From: DASTCC01 sp035711465
Lineage (GTDB): Bacteria; Acidobacteriota; Vicinamibacteria; Vicinamibacterales; SCN-69-37
Assembly (NCBI GenBank): GCA_035711465.1
Contig: DASTCC010000463.1
Coordinates: 1-37,092, forward strand
Reading direction: 5' to 3'
Length of the DNA stretch: 37,092 nt
Both the position numbers and the translations under genes were made by a program. Of this stretch, positions 25,600-32,161 are shown in pieces (the stretch's first letter is position 1; every line of letters begins with the position of its first letter). The notes below the pieces were generated by a model. That model saw only the letters and a list, made by a program, of their open reading frames with translations, made no database searches and was not told where the DNA came from.

Positions 25600-25974
25600 A
25601 TGGCCGCCGACACACCCGAACGCGAGCATCACGGCGAGAAGGAACTGGCGGAGTTCATTCGTAACGGGATGAAGAAGCGGCCTGACCAGGCGTTCGGCGA
25701 CTACTACCAGGGCATGAACGCGTCCTGCGCGCTCGGCGCGGCCTACGAAGCGATGTACCGGCTGCCCGACGATGCCAACGGCAAGCGGCCAACGCGCGAC
25801 CTCGACTGGTTCTTCGACTGCCTCGACACCGTCAAGGCCTGTCCCGCCGAAGGCTGCAAGAAGAAGATCTTCCTCGCCGCGCTGCTCGTCCACCTCAACG
25901 ACGATCACCGCTGGAGCCGGGAGCAGATCGCCGACTGGCTCGCCAAGGGCAACGGTCCCAAGCGCAGCGCATGA
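25600..25974 (+). CDS. Small conserved hypothetical protein with C2H2-like motif
   Basis: This 124-residue cytoplasmic protein has no family name that I recognise. Its C-terminal half carries C81-x4-C86-x11-H98-x4-H103, a spacing that could bind zinc, followed by HRWSREQIADWL, which looks like the end of a small helical DNA- or protein-binding unit. The N-terminal half is acidic and basic mixed, with a central LGAAYEAMYRLP. The start is well supported: GAGGGAG nine bases upstream of the ATG and an extended -10 promoter before it. It overlaps the cupin gene by four bases (ATGA), so the two are co-translated. Zinc binding is inference from spacing only. Confidence 0.7.
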   Translation: MAADTPEREHHGEKELAEFIRNGMKKRPDQAFGDYYQGMNASCALGAAYEAMYRLPDDANGKRPTRDLDWFFDCLDTVKACPAEGCKKKIFLAALLVHLNDDHRWSREQIADWLAKGNGPKRSA

Positions 25975-26336
25975 GCGCGTTCAATCCGATCGGCACGCTC
26001 GAGACGCTGCCGATCTGGACCGGGATCATCGCCCGGTGCGTCGAGGGCCGCGAGATGACCTTCGCCGTCGTCGAGCTCGACGCGCACGCCAGCGCGGTCA
26101 TGCATCAGCATCCCAACGAGCAGATCGGACTGGTACTCAGAGGCACGATGACGTTCACGATCGGCGACGAGACCCGCGAGCTGCGCGCCGGCGACACCTA
26201 CGTCATTCCCGGCAACGTGCCGCACGAAGCCATCGCCGGCGCGGACGGCGCGGTGGTCATCGACGTCTTCGCTCCCATCCGGGCCGACTGGCAGCGCATC
26301 GAGCCACAGCCCTCCCGGACGCCGATCTGGCCATAG
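25971..26336 (+). CDS. Single-domain cupin protein
   Basis: This 121-residue protein is one cupin barrel. The first motif is visible as H45-Q-H47-P-N-E-Q followed by GLVLRG, and the second as PGNVPHEA with H85. These would bind a single divalent metal. Similar small cupins range from dioxygenases and isomerases to sugar or ligand binding proteins, so the reaction cannot be assigned. It has no signal peptide. The ATGA overlap with the small C2H2-like protein suggests the two act together. A heptanucleotide repeat array begins four bases after its stop. Confidence 0.88.
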   Translation: MSAFNPIGTLETLPIWTGIIARCVEGREMTFAVVELDAHASAVMHQHPNEQIGLVLRGTMTFTIGDETRELRAGDTYVIPGNVPHEAIAGADGAVVIDVFAPIRADWQRIEPQPSRTPIWP

Positions 26337-26340
26337 ACTC

Positions 26341-26424
26341 GTGCGCCGTGCGCCGTGCGCCGTGCGCCGTGCACGGTGCGCCGTGCACGGTGCGCCGTGC
26401 TGGGTGCGCGGTGCGCCGTGTTGC
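26341..26424. repeat. Twelve-unit heptanucleotide tandem array (GTGCGCC type)
   Basis: Twelve consecutive 7-base units, all beginning GTG, run without a phase change. Six are GTGCGCC; the others include GTGCACG, GTGCTGG, GTGCGCG and GTGTTGC. The array lies between the cupin stop and the convergent methyltransferase gene. Units are too short and lack spacers, so it is not CRISPR. Confidence 0.85.
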
Positions 26425-26469
26425 GGGGGGCACCGACGCCCGATCAAGGTTTCGAAACGCACCCCCGTG

Positions 26470-27285
26470 TCAGCGTCGCACCGCAACGATCGCGGCGACC
26501 GCCGGCGTCACCACGCGCATGGCCGGCATCTCTGAGGACCAGCTCTGCGCCCTCGCTCGCAGGCCGTCCCCGCCCTCGGCCGACATGTCGCCGAGCGACT
26601 CGAGCCGTCGCGATCCGCTGTCGACGAACGCGTGCAGCCACTCCCACTTCGGATGCGCGCTGTCGACGATCTCGACGAGTGCCTGAAGATGCAGGATTCG
26701 GAAGCCTGCGTCTTCGAGCCATCGTGGCAGCATCAGGCCGACGTCGGGTTCGCCCCCGCTTTCGCGCCACCGCGTGATGATCGTGTCGACGAACGAACTG
26801 AGCGTGTCATCAGGCGGAACCGCCTGCCAGGCGCCGTAGTCGAAGTACTCGTGCATCGCGATCGTCCCGCCGGGTTTGACGTGTTGCGCGAGCCGTTCGA
26901 TCAGCTGCCGCGGGTTCTTGACGAAGGCGAAGACCCACCGCGCCCAGACGCCGTCGAACGGCGAAGCGGTGCGAATCGGATCGTCGAGATCCTGATGCAC
27001 GAGATCGACGTGCGCGACGCCGCGCGAGGCGGCGGCGGACGCGAGCACGTTCAGGAAGCGCCGCGACGCGTCGACCGCGGTGACGCGTCCGGACCGCCCG
27101 ACGAGCTCCGCGAGATCGAGCGTGGCGAACCCCGGGCCGCAGCCGAGATCGGCGATGTGCTGCCCGGCGCCGAAACCGGCCCGCCGCCACGTCTCGCGTA
27201 CGTCGGCCTGCCAGACGCGGTGTTGCAGCGCCAGTCGATCGACCTCCTGATCGTTCGTCCCCAGGACGTACTCGTGATCCGTCAT
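26470..27285 (-). CDS. Class I SAM-dependent methyltransferase
   Basis: This 271-residue protein has the Rossmann-like methyltransferase fold. Motif I is IADLGCGPGFATLDLAE (about 44-60), the acidic residue after strand 2 is in VTAVDASRRFL, and later motifs appear as VHQDLDD, FDGVWARWVFAFVKNP and LAQHVKPGGTIAMHEYFDYG. The family transfers the methyl group of SAM to small molecules such as quinones or sterols, but the substrate is not readable. It has no signal peptide. The ATG at 27285 begins the homology (MTDHEYVLGTNDQEVDRLALQH). It is convergent with the cupin gene. Confidence 0.9.
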   Translation of the reverse strand: MTDHEYVLGTNDQEVDRLALQHRVWQADVRETWRRAGFGAGQHIADLGCGPGFATLDLAELVGRSGRVTAVDASRRFLNVLASAAASRGVAHVDLVHQDLDDPIRTASPFDGVWARWVFAFVKNPRQLIERLAQHVKPGGTIAMHEYFDYGAWQAVPPDDTLSSFVDTIITRWRESGGEPDVGLMLPRWLEDAGFRILHLQALVEIVDSAHPKWEWLHAFVDSGSRRLESLGDMSAEGGDGLRARAQSWSSEMPAMRVVTPAVAAIVAVRR

Positions 27286-27425
27286 CGGGTCAGCCTAGAT
27301 GCGGCCGACACCGGCGGCATATCTGAATCTTGCGTTCGAGTTCACGAAGGATGGCCGCGGCACGAGTCGCGCTGACCAAGTGAGCTGACTGGCGGACCTG
27401 TTCGGGCATGATCCCGGGCCTGGGG

Positions 27426-27431
27426 TATGAT
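27426..27431 (+). promoter_or_regulatory. Putative -10 box TATGAT before the secreted paralogue pair
   Basis: TATGAT lies 34 bases before the ATG at 27466, within the divergent gap after the methyltransferase gene. The -35 region is weak. The leader would include GGAGG at 27451. Confidence 0.4.
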
Positions 27432-27465
27432 CGGGATCTCCGGCGCCTGCGGAGGTTCGAGCAAC

Positions 27466-28230
27466 ATGCGGAGCCATTTGCGCATTGCATGGGTGAGCGC
27501 GTTGAGCTTTGCGCTCGGCGGGCTCGCGATGACCGGTCGCGCGCAGGATCCCGTGCCAGCGCCGGCCGCCTCACCGGCCGCGACATCGTCCGCTCCCGTG
27601 GTCGCATTCACCGGCACCTGGGACTACAACGACAAGGAAAGCGTCAACGCCGCCAACGGCCGGCCCGAGCAGGGCACGCCCGGACAGCGCCGTTCGACGC
27701 CGATGCCGTCCGGCGGCGGCGCCGTGGCGGGCGCGCCGAGCGGCGACCCGAGCGGCCGCACCGGCGGCATCCAGCGCAGCGGCCTGTACGGTCCGCCGCA
27801 GGGCTACAGCGGCGTGCCGCCCGGATTCAGCAATCCCAATCGCCTCGCCGCCAACGAGACGCGCTCCATCATGCGAGACCTGATGGAAGTGCCGGAGACG
27901 CTCGTCATCGAGGTGACCGCCGACGCGGTGAAGATGACCGACGACCTCAAGCGCGCGCTGACGTTCGTCACCAACGGCAAGTCGCAGAAACAGCGGCTGA
28001 GCGCGTCGAACTTCGAGACCAAATCGATCTGGCAGGATGGGCAGCTGCGGGTCGAGGTGGAAGCCGCGCGCGGCTTCCGGATGCGTCACACGTACTTTCT
28101 CAGCGAGGACGGCAATCGGCTGTTCATGATCGTGCGCGTCGGCGATCCGAAGCCCGACAAGCCGGACGATCCGGTCGTCGGCGTCGATCGAATCTACGAT
28201 CGCGTGCGCATGCCGTCCTCGTCGAGATGA
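27466..28230 (+). CDS. Secreted protein of unknown function, first of a tandem paralogue pair
   Basis: This 254-residue protein has a signal peptide (about 1-27), a low-complexity Ala/Pro segment, a Gly/Pro-rich stretch, and a C-terminal domain (about 130-250). That domain resembles the product of the next gene: MRDLMEVPETLVIEVTADAVKM, then SIWQDGQLRVEVEAARG, then TYFLSEDGNRLFMIVRV and DRIYDRVR. Family and function are not known to me; such proteins are common in Acidobacteriota. I chose the ATG at 27466, with GGAGG ten bases upstream; an earlier ATG at 27427 overlaps the -10 box. It probably forms an operon with the two genes that follow. Confidence 0.75.
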   Translation: MRSHLRIAWVSALSFALGGLAMTGRAQDPVPAPAASPAATSSAPVVAFTGTWDYNDKESVNAANGRPEQGTPGQRRSTPMPSGGGAVAGAPSGDPSGRTGGIQRSGLYGPPQGYSGVPPGFSNPNRLAANETRSIMRDLMEVPETLVIEVTADAVKMTDDLKRALTFVTNGKSQKQRLSASNFETKSIWQDGQLRVEVEAARGFRMRHTYFLSEDGNRLFMIVRVGDPKPDKPDDPVVGVDRIYDRVRMPSSSR

Positions 28231-28256
28231 ACCGTTTGCTTCCCAAGGAGCAGATC

Positions 28257-28895
28257 ATGACTGGCACGATCTTCGGCAGGGCTGTCGTGTGCGCGGCAGC
28301 CGCAGTGGCGCTCGGCGTTTCGGGTCGGACCGTCGTTTCCGCGCGGCAGGATCCGGCGGCGATGTCGGGTAAGTGGAAGCTCAATGCCGAGGCGAGCACC
28401 AACCCGAACGGGCCCGCCACCGGCCGCGCCCGGGGCGGCGGAGGCGGCCGCGATTCCGGCGGCGGCTCCGGCGGCGGCTACGCCAGCGGCGCCAGCGGCT
28501 CGACCACCGACCGGACGACGCTGAGCGCGGAAGAGCAGCAGCGGCTCGAGCTCACCAAGAAGATGCTGTGGACGGCGCCGGCGATGCTCACCATCGACGC
28601 CACCGCCACCGACGTGCAGATCGCCTTCGAGAACGCCCAGCCGTTCAAGCAGACCACCAACAACAAGGCCGCGGAGATCAAGGAAACGCCGGTCGGTGCG
28701 CTCCAGATCAAGGCGAAGTGGGACAAAGGCAAGCTGCACCGCGAAATCGAGACCAGGGACGCGGTCAAGGTCACCGAGGACTACGAGCTCAGCCCGGACG
28801 GCAAGCAGCTCTTCGTGACCATCAAGACCGAGAGCCGCGTCGTCCGCAACGTGCAGACCGCGCCGATGCGGCGCGTCTACGATCGGGCGCAGTGA
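28257..28895 (+). CDS. Secreted protein of unknown function, second of a tandem paralogue pair
   Basis: This 212-residue protein has a signal peptide (about 1-30, ending VSA-RQ), a Gly/Ser-rich linker (about 55-85) and the same C-terminal domain as its neighbour: MLWTAPAMLTIDATATDVQI, then AKWDKGKLHREIETRD, then YELSPDGKQLFVTIKT and RRVYDRAQ. It begins with SGKWKLNAEAS, a start typical of acidobacterial secreted proteins such as the one at 3075. The start is well set by AAGGAG six bases before the ATG. It follows its paralogue by 26 bases. Confidence 0.78.
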   Translation: MTGTIFGRAVVCAAAAVALGVSGRTVVSARQDPAAMSGKWKLNAEASTNPNGPATGRARGGGGGRDSGGGSGGGYASGASGSTTDRTTLSAEEQQRLELTKKMLWTAPAMLTIDATATDVQIAFENAQPFKQTTNNKAAEIKETPVGALQIKAKWDKGKLHREIETRDAVKVTEDYELSPDGKQLFVTIKTESRVVRNVQTAPMRRVYDRAQ

Positions 28896-28902
28896 GCCGC
28901 GC

Positions 28903-29127
28903 GTGATCTCGCGTCTGCTCGTCATCGCGCTGGCGGCCGGCGCGGCCGTCGTCAAGGCGATGCAGGGCGCGTGGGTCGAAGCGGTCGGCCTCGCCGGCCT
29001 CGGCGCCGGCCTCGCGGCGCTGCGCTTCATCGAGAATCGATCGATCGCACGGCCGATCGCCTGGGCCTGTTTTCTCGTCACCGCCCTGGCGATCGGCGTC
29101 GTGCTCATCCGCCAACTGTCGTCGTAG
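28903..29127 (+). CDS. Small two-helix membrane protein
   Basis: This 74-residue protein has two hydrophobic stretches, residues about 3-30 and 50-72, with a short loop around RFIENRS between them. No domain is recognised. The GTG at 28903 is seven bases after the stop of the preceding gene and lacks a strong ribosome site, so translation may be coupled. The gene is weakly supported except by its position and clean membrane topology. Confidence 0.55.
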   Translation: MISRLLVIALAAGAAVVKAMQGAWVEAVGLAGLGAGLAALRFIENRSIARPIAWACFLVTALAIGVVLIRQLSS

Positions 29128-29201
29128 AAGGCTTGGGCTTGAACGCTTGAAGAGAGGCGTGAAGGCGAGAGCCTCGAGCTTCCAAGCCTCACCTTCAAGC
29201 C
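29128..29201. repeat. Inverted GGCTTGA/TCAAGCC repeat region, possible terminator
   Basis: GGCTTGAA (29136-29143) pairs with TTCAAGCC (29194-29201), and GGCTTGG (29130-29136) with CCAAGCC (29182-29188). The right half shows approximate 7-base periodicity (GAGCCTC, GAGCTTC, CAAGCCT, CACCTTC). It lies between the small membrane protein and the methionine promoter. Confidence 0.5.
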
Positions 29202-29247
29202 ATGCAGCACGCTGGCGAAGCGCGAAGCGCAAGCTCACATCAATCTA

Positions 29248-29276
29248 TTGACATAAACAGATTCGAGTCGTATATT
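29248..29276 (+). promoter_or_regulatory. Strong sigma-70 promoter of the methionine operon
   Basis: A perfect TTGACA (29248-29253) is followed after exactly 17 bases by TATATT (29271-29276). It is the best promoter in the window and stands in locally AT-rich DNA. Transcription should begin near 29283, about 20 bases before the riboswitch. Confidence 0.85.
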
Positions 29277-29303
29277 CTCCCGGTCCGCAGTTCCACGCGG
29301 ACG

Positions 29304-29402
29304 CTTATCGCGAGTGGCTGAGGGAACAGGCCCGACGACGCCACAGCAACCAGGCGGCAATCGCCCAGGTGCTAACTCCTGCCCGAGACCGGGGCAGATA
29401 AG
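29304..29402 (+). ncRNA. SAM-I (S-box) riboswitch aptamer
   Basis: The sequence matches the SAM-I consensus from end to end. P1 pairs CTTATC (29304-29309) with GATAAG (29397-29402). Inside are GTGGC/GCCAC (P2), the core AGGGAACAGGCCC that forms the pseudoknot loop, CCACAGCAACC, a P3 hairpin of GGCG/CGCC, GGTGCTAACTCC, and P4 of CTGCCC/GGGCAG. The class binds S-adenosylmethionine and turns off downstream genes when SAM is plentiful. It sits between the promoter at 29248 and the homoserine dehydrogenase gene, which with the following PLP enzyme forms a methionine module. Confidence 0.95.
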
Positions 29403-29550
29403 ACGAGGTCGATCGCGTCGCGATCGACGGGCTCTCTCGTCCCCACGGTAGACCGACGGCCGCACACCCATCGGGAGGGTGCGTGCGGCACGTGCCGACG
29501 GCGTGCACGGCGCTTACGGGCGCGGCGCGCGCGAGAGGAGAGGTGTGTCC
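29403..29550 (+). promoter_or_regulatory. Riboswitch expression platform and ribosome site
   Basis: A perfect 21-base palindrome (29408-29428) lies directly after the aptamer, flanked by GACGAG (29402-29407) and CTCGTC (29436-29441), which can extend the stem. CTCTCG (29434-29439) is also complementary to CGAGAG (29532-29537), next to the AGGAGAGG ribosome site before the ATG at 29551. No T-run follows any hairpin, so translational control by ribosome-site pairing is more likely than termination. This is inference from base pairing. Confidence 0.5.
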
Positions 29551-30882
29551 ATGAGTACGGCTTCACCGGCGGCGAATGCCGTCGATCGCGATCTTCTGTT
29601 GCGCCCGCGGGTGACGGCGGCGCGGGTAGCGCGGCGGGTGCGGGTGCGCATCGCCGGCTACGGCCGGGTCGGGCAGGCGGTCGCGCGCGCGCTCGAGTCG
29701 TCGAGCGTGCGGGCGCGGCTTGCCGGTGCCGGCCTCGACGTCCGTTGCGAGGGCGCGCTCGTCCGCCGCGCCGATCTCGCGCGGCCGGATGCGCCTGCGG
29801 TGGCGCTGACGACCGATCCGGGGGCGATCGGCCGGCCTGGCGCGGACGTGATCGTCGAGACGCTCGGCGGATGCGATGTCGCGCTCGACGTCGTCAGCAG
29901 CGCGCTGCGCCAGGGCGTCGCCGTCGTCACCGCCAACAAGACGCTGGTCGCGGCGCACGGGCCGTCTCTGCGGGCGCTGGCCGCGGCGCATCGCACGTCG
30001 TTTCTCTACGACGCCGCGGTGCTCGCAGGCGTGCCGTGTCTCGGCTGGCTGGCGCGCCGGCCGGTCGTGTCCGCCGCTCGGCGTCTGACCGGCATCGTCA
30101 ACGGCACGTCCCACTACGTCACCTGCGAGCTCGGGCGCGGCGCGACGTTCGCGGCGGCGCTCGCCGACGCCGTCTCCCGCGGTTTCGCGGAGCCCGACAG
30201 CCGCGCCGACATCTCCGGCCGCGACGCCGCCGAGAAGCTGACGATCCTGCTGCACCTGGCCGGCCGCGACGACGTCCGCACCGAGACGCTGACGACGAGA
30301 TCGATCGACGTGCTCGACGAAGGCATCCTCGCGGCCGCGCGCGATCTCGGCGGCGTCATCAAGCCCGTCGTCACGGCGTCGCTGGAGGCCGACGATCCCG
30401 GCGCGTGGGTCGGCCCCGCGTTCGTGCCGTCGACGCACCCGCTGGCGTCGCTGACGGGTGTCGCCAACGGCATCCGAATCACCATCGGCCGCGATCACAC
30501 GCTCGCGTTGAACGGGCCAGGTGCAGGGCCCGATGCAACCGCGGTGACGATCCTCGACGACATCGCCGAGGCGGCCACCGGCGCGCACTACGGATCGCCG
30601 GCGACGATTTCGATCGGACCGACGCCCTGCTCGCTCGGCCAGCCGCCGGCCTCGGCATGGCTCGGCGTGTTCTCGAGCGCAGCCGACGACGTCCAGGCGC
30701 CGCACGCGACGCTCGCCTCGCTCGGCGTGCCTGTCGCCCTGGCTCTTCGCCGCGCGCCCCGCTGGTTCGTGCTCACACGACGCGCTGGCTGGTCGACGAT
30801 CACCGGCGCCACCGAGGCCTTTCGCGCGCAGGGCATCGACGCGCTCTTCCTGCCGTCGGTTGCCGCCGACGACGCCAACTGA
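29551..30882 (+). CDS. hom: Homoserine dehydrogenase
   Basis: This 443-residue enzyme reduces aspartate semialdehyde to homoserine, the branch point to methionine and threonine. It has an NAD(P)-binding start (IAGYGRVGQAVARAL), ANKTLVA with the nucleotide-binding lysine, and the catalytic domain GIVNGTSHYVTCELGRGATFAAALADAVSRGFAEPDSRADISGRDAAEKL. A shorter C-terminal segment (about 370-443) may be a reduced ACT-like regulatory domain. There is no fused aspartate kinase. I chose the ATG at 29551, seven to ten bases after AGGAGAGG. The gene follows a SAM-I riboswitch, so this copy is probably used mainly for methionine and shut off by SAM. Confidence 0.93.
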   Translation: MSTASPAANAVDRDLLLRPRVTAARVARRVRVRIAGYGRVGQAVARALESSSVRARLAGAGLDVRCEGALVRRADLARPDAPAVALTTDPGAIGRPGADVIVETLGGCDVALDVVSSALRQGVAVVTANKTLVAAHGPSLRALAAAHRTSFLYDAAVLAGVPCLGWLARRPVVSAARRLTGIVNGTSHYVTCELGRGATFAAALADAVSRGFAEPDSRADISGRDAAEKLTILLHLAGRDDVRTETLTTRSIDVLDEGILAAARDLGGVIKPVVTASLEADDPGAWVGPAFVPSTHPLASLTGVANGIRITIGRDHTLALNGPGAGPDATAVTILDDIAEAATGAHYGSPATISIGPTPCSLGQPPASAWLGVFSSAADDVQAPHATLASLGVPVALALRRAPRWFVLTRRAGWSTITGATEAFRAQGIDALFLPSVAADDAN

Positions 30883-30914
30883 CGACTGCGGACAGACGAT
30901 TGCGGAGTGACGAC
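30880..30914. repeat. Five-unit heptanucleotide array between hom and the PLP enzyme gene
   Basis: Five 7-base units (TGACGAC, TGCGGAC, AGACGAT, TGCGGAG, TGACGAC) run from the TGA stop of hom exactly to the ATG of the next gene. The GGAG of the fourth unit is seven bases before that ATG and serves as its ribosome site. Confidence 0.65.
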
Positions 30915-32102
30915 ATGGAATTCTCGACGCGCACCATTCACGCTGGACAGCCTTCCGAGCCGCACACCGGCGCCGTCGTGGCGCCGATCTTTCAGACCAC
31001 CACGTATCAGCAGATCGGTCCTGGCGAGCATCGCGGCTTCGACTACACGCGCACGTCGAACCCGACGCGCAAGCGCCTCGAGGCCGTGCTCGCGGATCTC
31101 GAGGGCGTATCACATGCCGCGGTCTTCGGATCGGGCCTGGCGGCCGAGAACGCGATCCTCACCGCCTATCTGAAGCCAGGCGGCCGCATCGTCGTGCCGC
31201 AGGACGTCTACGGCGGCACCTACCGGCTGCTGCATCGCGTGTTCGCGCCGAATGGCTGCGAGGTAGTGCGCACTGACTTCGCTGATCTCGACGGACTCCC
31301 GGGCATCGTCACGAAAGGCACGACGCTCGTCTGGCTCGAGACGCCGACGAATCCGCGCCTGCTGATCTACGACATCGCCGCGATCAGCAGGATCGCGCAC
31401 GACGCCGGCGCGCTCGTCGTTGTCGACAACACGTTCGCGACGCCCTGCTTCCAGCAGCCCTTCGCGCTCGGCGCCGATCTGGTGGTGCACAGCGTCACCA
31501 AGTACCTGTCCGGGCATTCCGATCTCATCCAGGGAGCCGTGCTCGCGCGCGACCCGGCGGTGTACGAGCCAGTGGCGTTCCTGCAGAACGCGCTCGGCGG
31601 CGTGCCGAGTCCGTTCGATTGCTGGCTGGCGCTGCGCGGGCTGAAGACGCTCGAGCTGCGGATGTCACGGCACGACGAGAACGCCCACGCCGTCGCCGCT
31701 GCGCTCGAGCGGCATCCGCGCGTGGCGCGCGTCTACTATCCCGGCTTGCCGACGCACCCGGGCCACGACATCGCACGCGCGCAGATGACCGGGTTCGGCG
31801 GCATGGTGTCGTTCGAGCTGCGCGGCACCCCAGCCGAGGCCGCGGCGCTGGTGTCGTCGTTCAAGTACTTCGCCCTCGGCGAAAGCCTCGGCGCGGTCCG
31901 TTCGCTGGTGTGCCTGCCGTGTCGCATGACGCACGCGTCGATTCCGGCCGAGGACCGCGCCGCGCTCGGCCTCTCGGACACGTTGATCCGCCTGTCGACC
32001 GGCTGCGAGCATCCTCGCGATTTGGTCAGCGATGTGCTGGAAACGCTGGGAAGGACGGGGGCCAAGAGCACGGAGAACCAGCACGCAGCACTTGGCACCT
32101 AG
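30915..32102 (+). CDS. metB: Cystathionine gamma-synthase-type PLP enzyme (trans-sulfuration family)
   Basis: This 395-residue PLP enzyme belongs to the Cys/Met metabolism family. Motifs include FSTRTIHAGQ, FDYTRTSNPTRKRLE, FGSGLAAENAI, VWLETPTNPRLLIYDI, VVVDNTFATP, and the PLP lysine in VHSVTKYLSGHSD. Under a SAM riboswitch and behind homoserine dehydrogenase, joining an activated homoserine to cysteine (cystathionine gamma-synthase) or to sulfide (MetZ-like) is most likely. A cystathionine gamma-lyase cannot be excluded from sequence alone. The last eight residues (NQHAALGT) are encoded by an invading heptanucleotide repeat array, so the C-terminal tail is probably not conserved. Confidence 0.9.
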   Translation: MEFSTRTIHAGQPSEPHTGAVVAPIFQTTTYQQIGPGEHRGFDYTRTSNPTRKRLEAVLADLEGVSHAAVFGSGLAAENAILTAYLKPGGRIVVPQDVYGGTYRLLHRVFAPNGCEVVRTDFADLDGLPGIVTKGTTLVWLETPTNPRLLIYDIAAISRIAHDAGALVVVDNTFATPCFQQPFALGADLVVHSVTKYLSGHSDLIQGAVLARDPAVYEPVAFLQNALGGVPSPFDCWLALRGLKTLELRMSRHDENAHAVAAALERHPRVARVYYPGLPTHPGHDIARAQMTGFGGMVSFELRGTPAEAAALVSSFKYFALGESLGAVRSLVCLPCRMTHASIPAEDRAALGLSDTLIRLSTGCEHPRDLVSDVLETLGRTGAKSTENQHAALGT

Positions 32103-32113
32103 CACCCAGCCCG
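32079..32113. repeat. Heptanucleotide array overlapping the metB 3' end
   Basis: Units CAGCACG, CAGCACT, TGGCACC, TAGCACC and CAGCCCG run with exact 7-base spacing. The TAG stop of the PLP enzyme gene lies inside the fourth unit. Reverse-complemented, the units (GGTGCTA, GGTGCCA, CGTGCTG) resemble those of the array at 26341. Confidence 0.6.
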
Positions 32114-32161
32114 ACGAGCACCGGCGGAACGGCGGGCGCCGATCCGGTGTCCAATGACCCC

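Noticed and set aside
26341..26424. Possible CRISPR array
   Set aside because: Units are only 7 bases and directly adjacent; there are no spacers and no cas genes.
27290..27410. Small minus-strand frame (about 39 codons) just before the methyltransferase start
   Set aside because: It has no ribosome site and no similarity that I recognise. It could be a leader peptide but nothing supports that.
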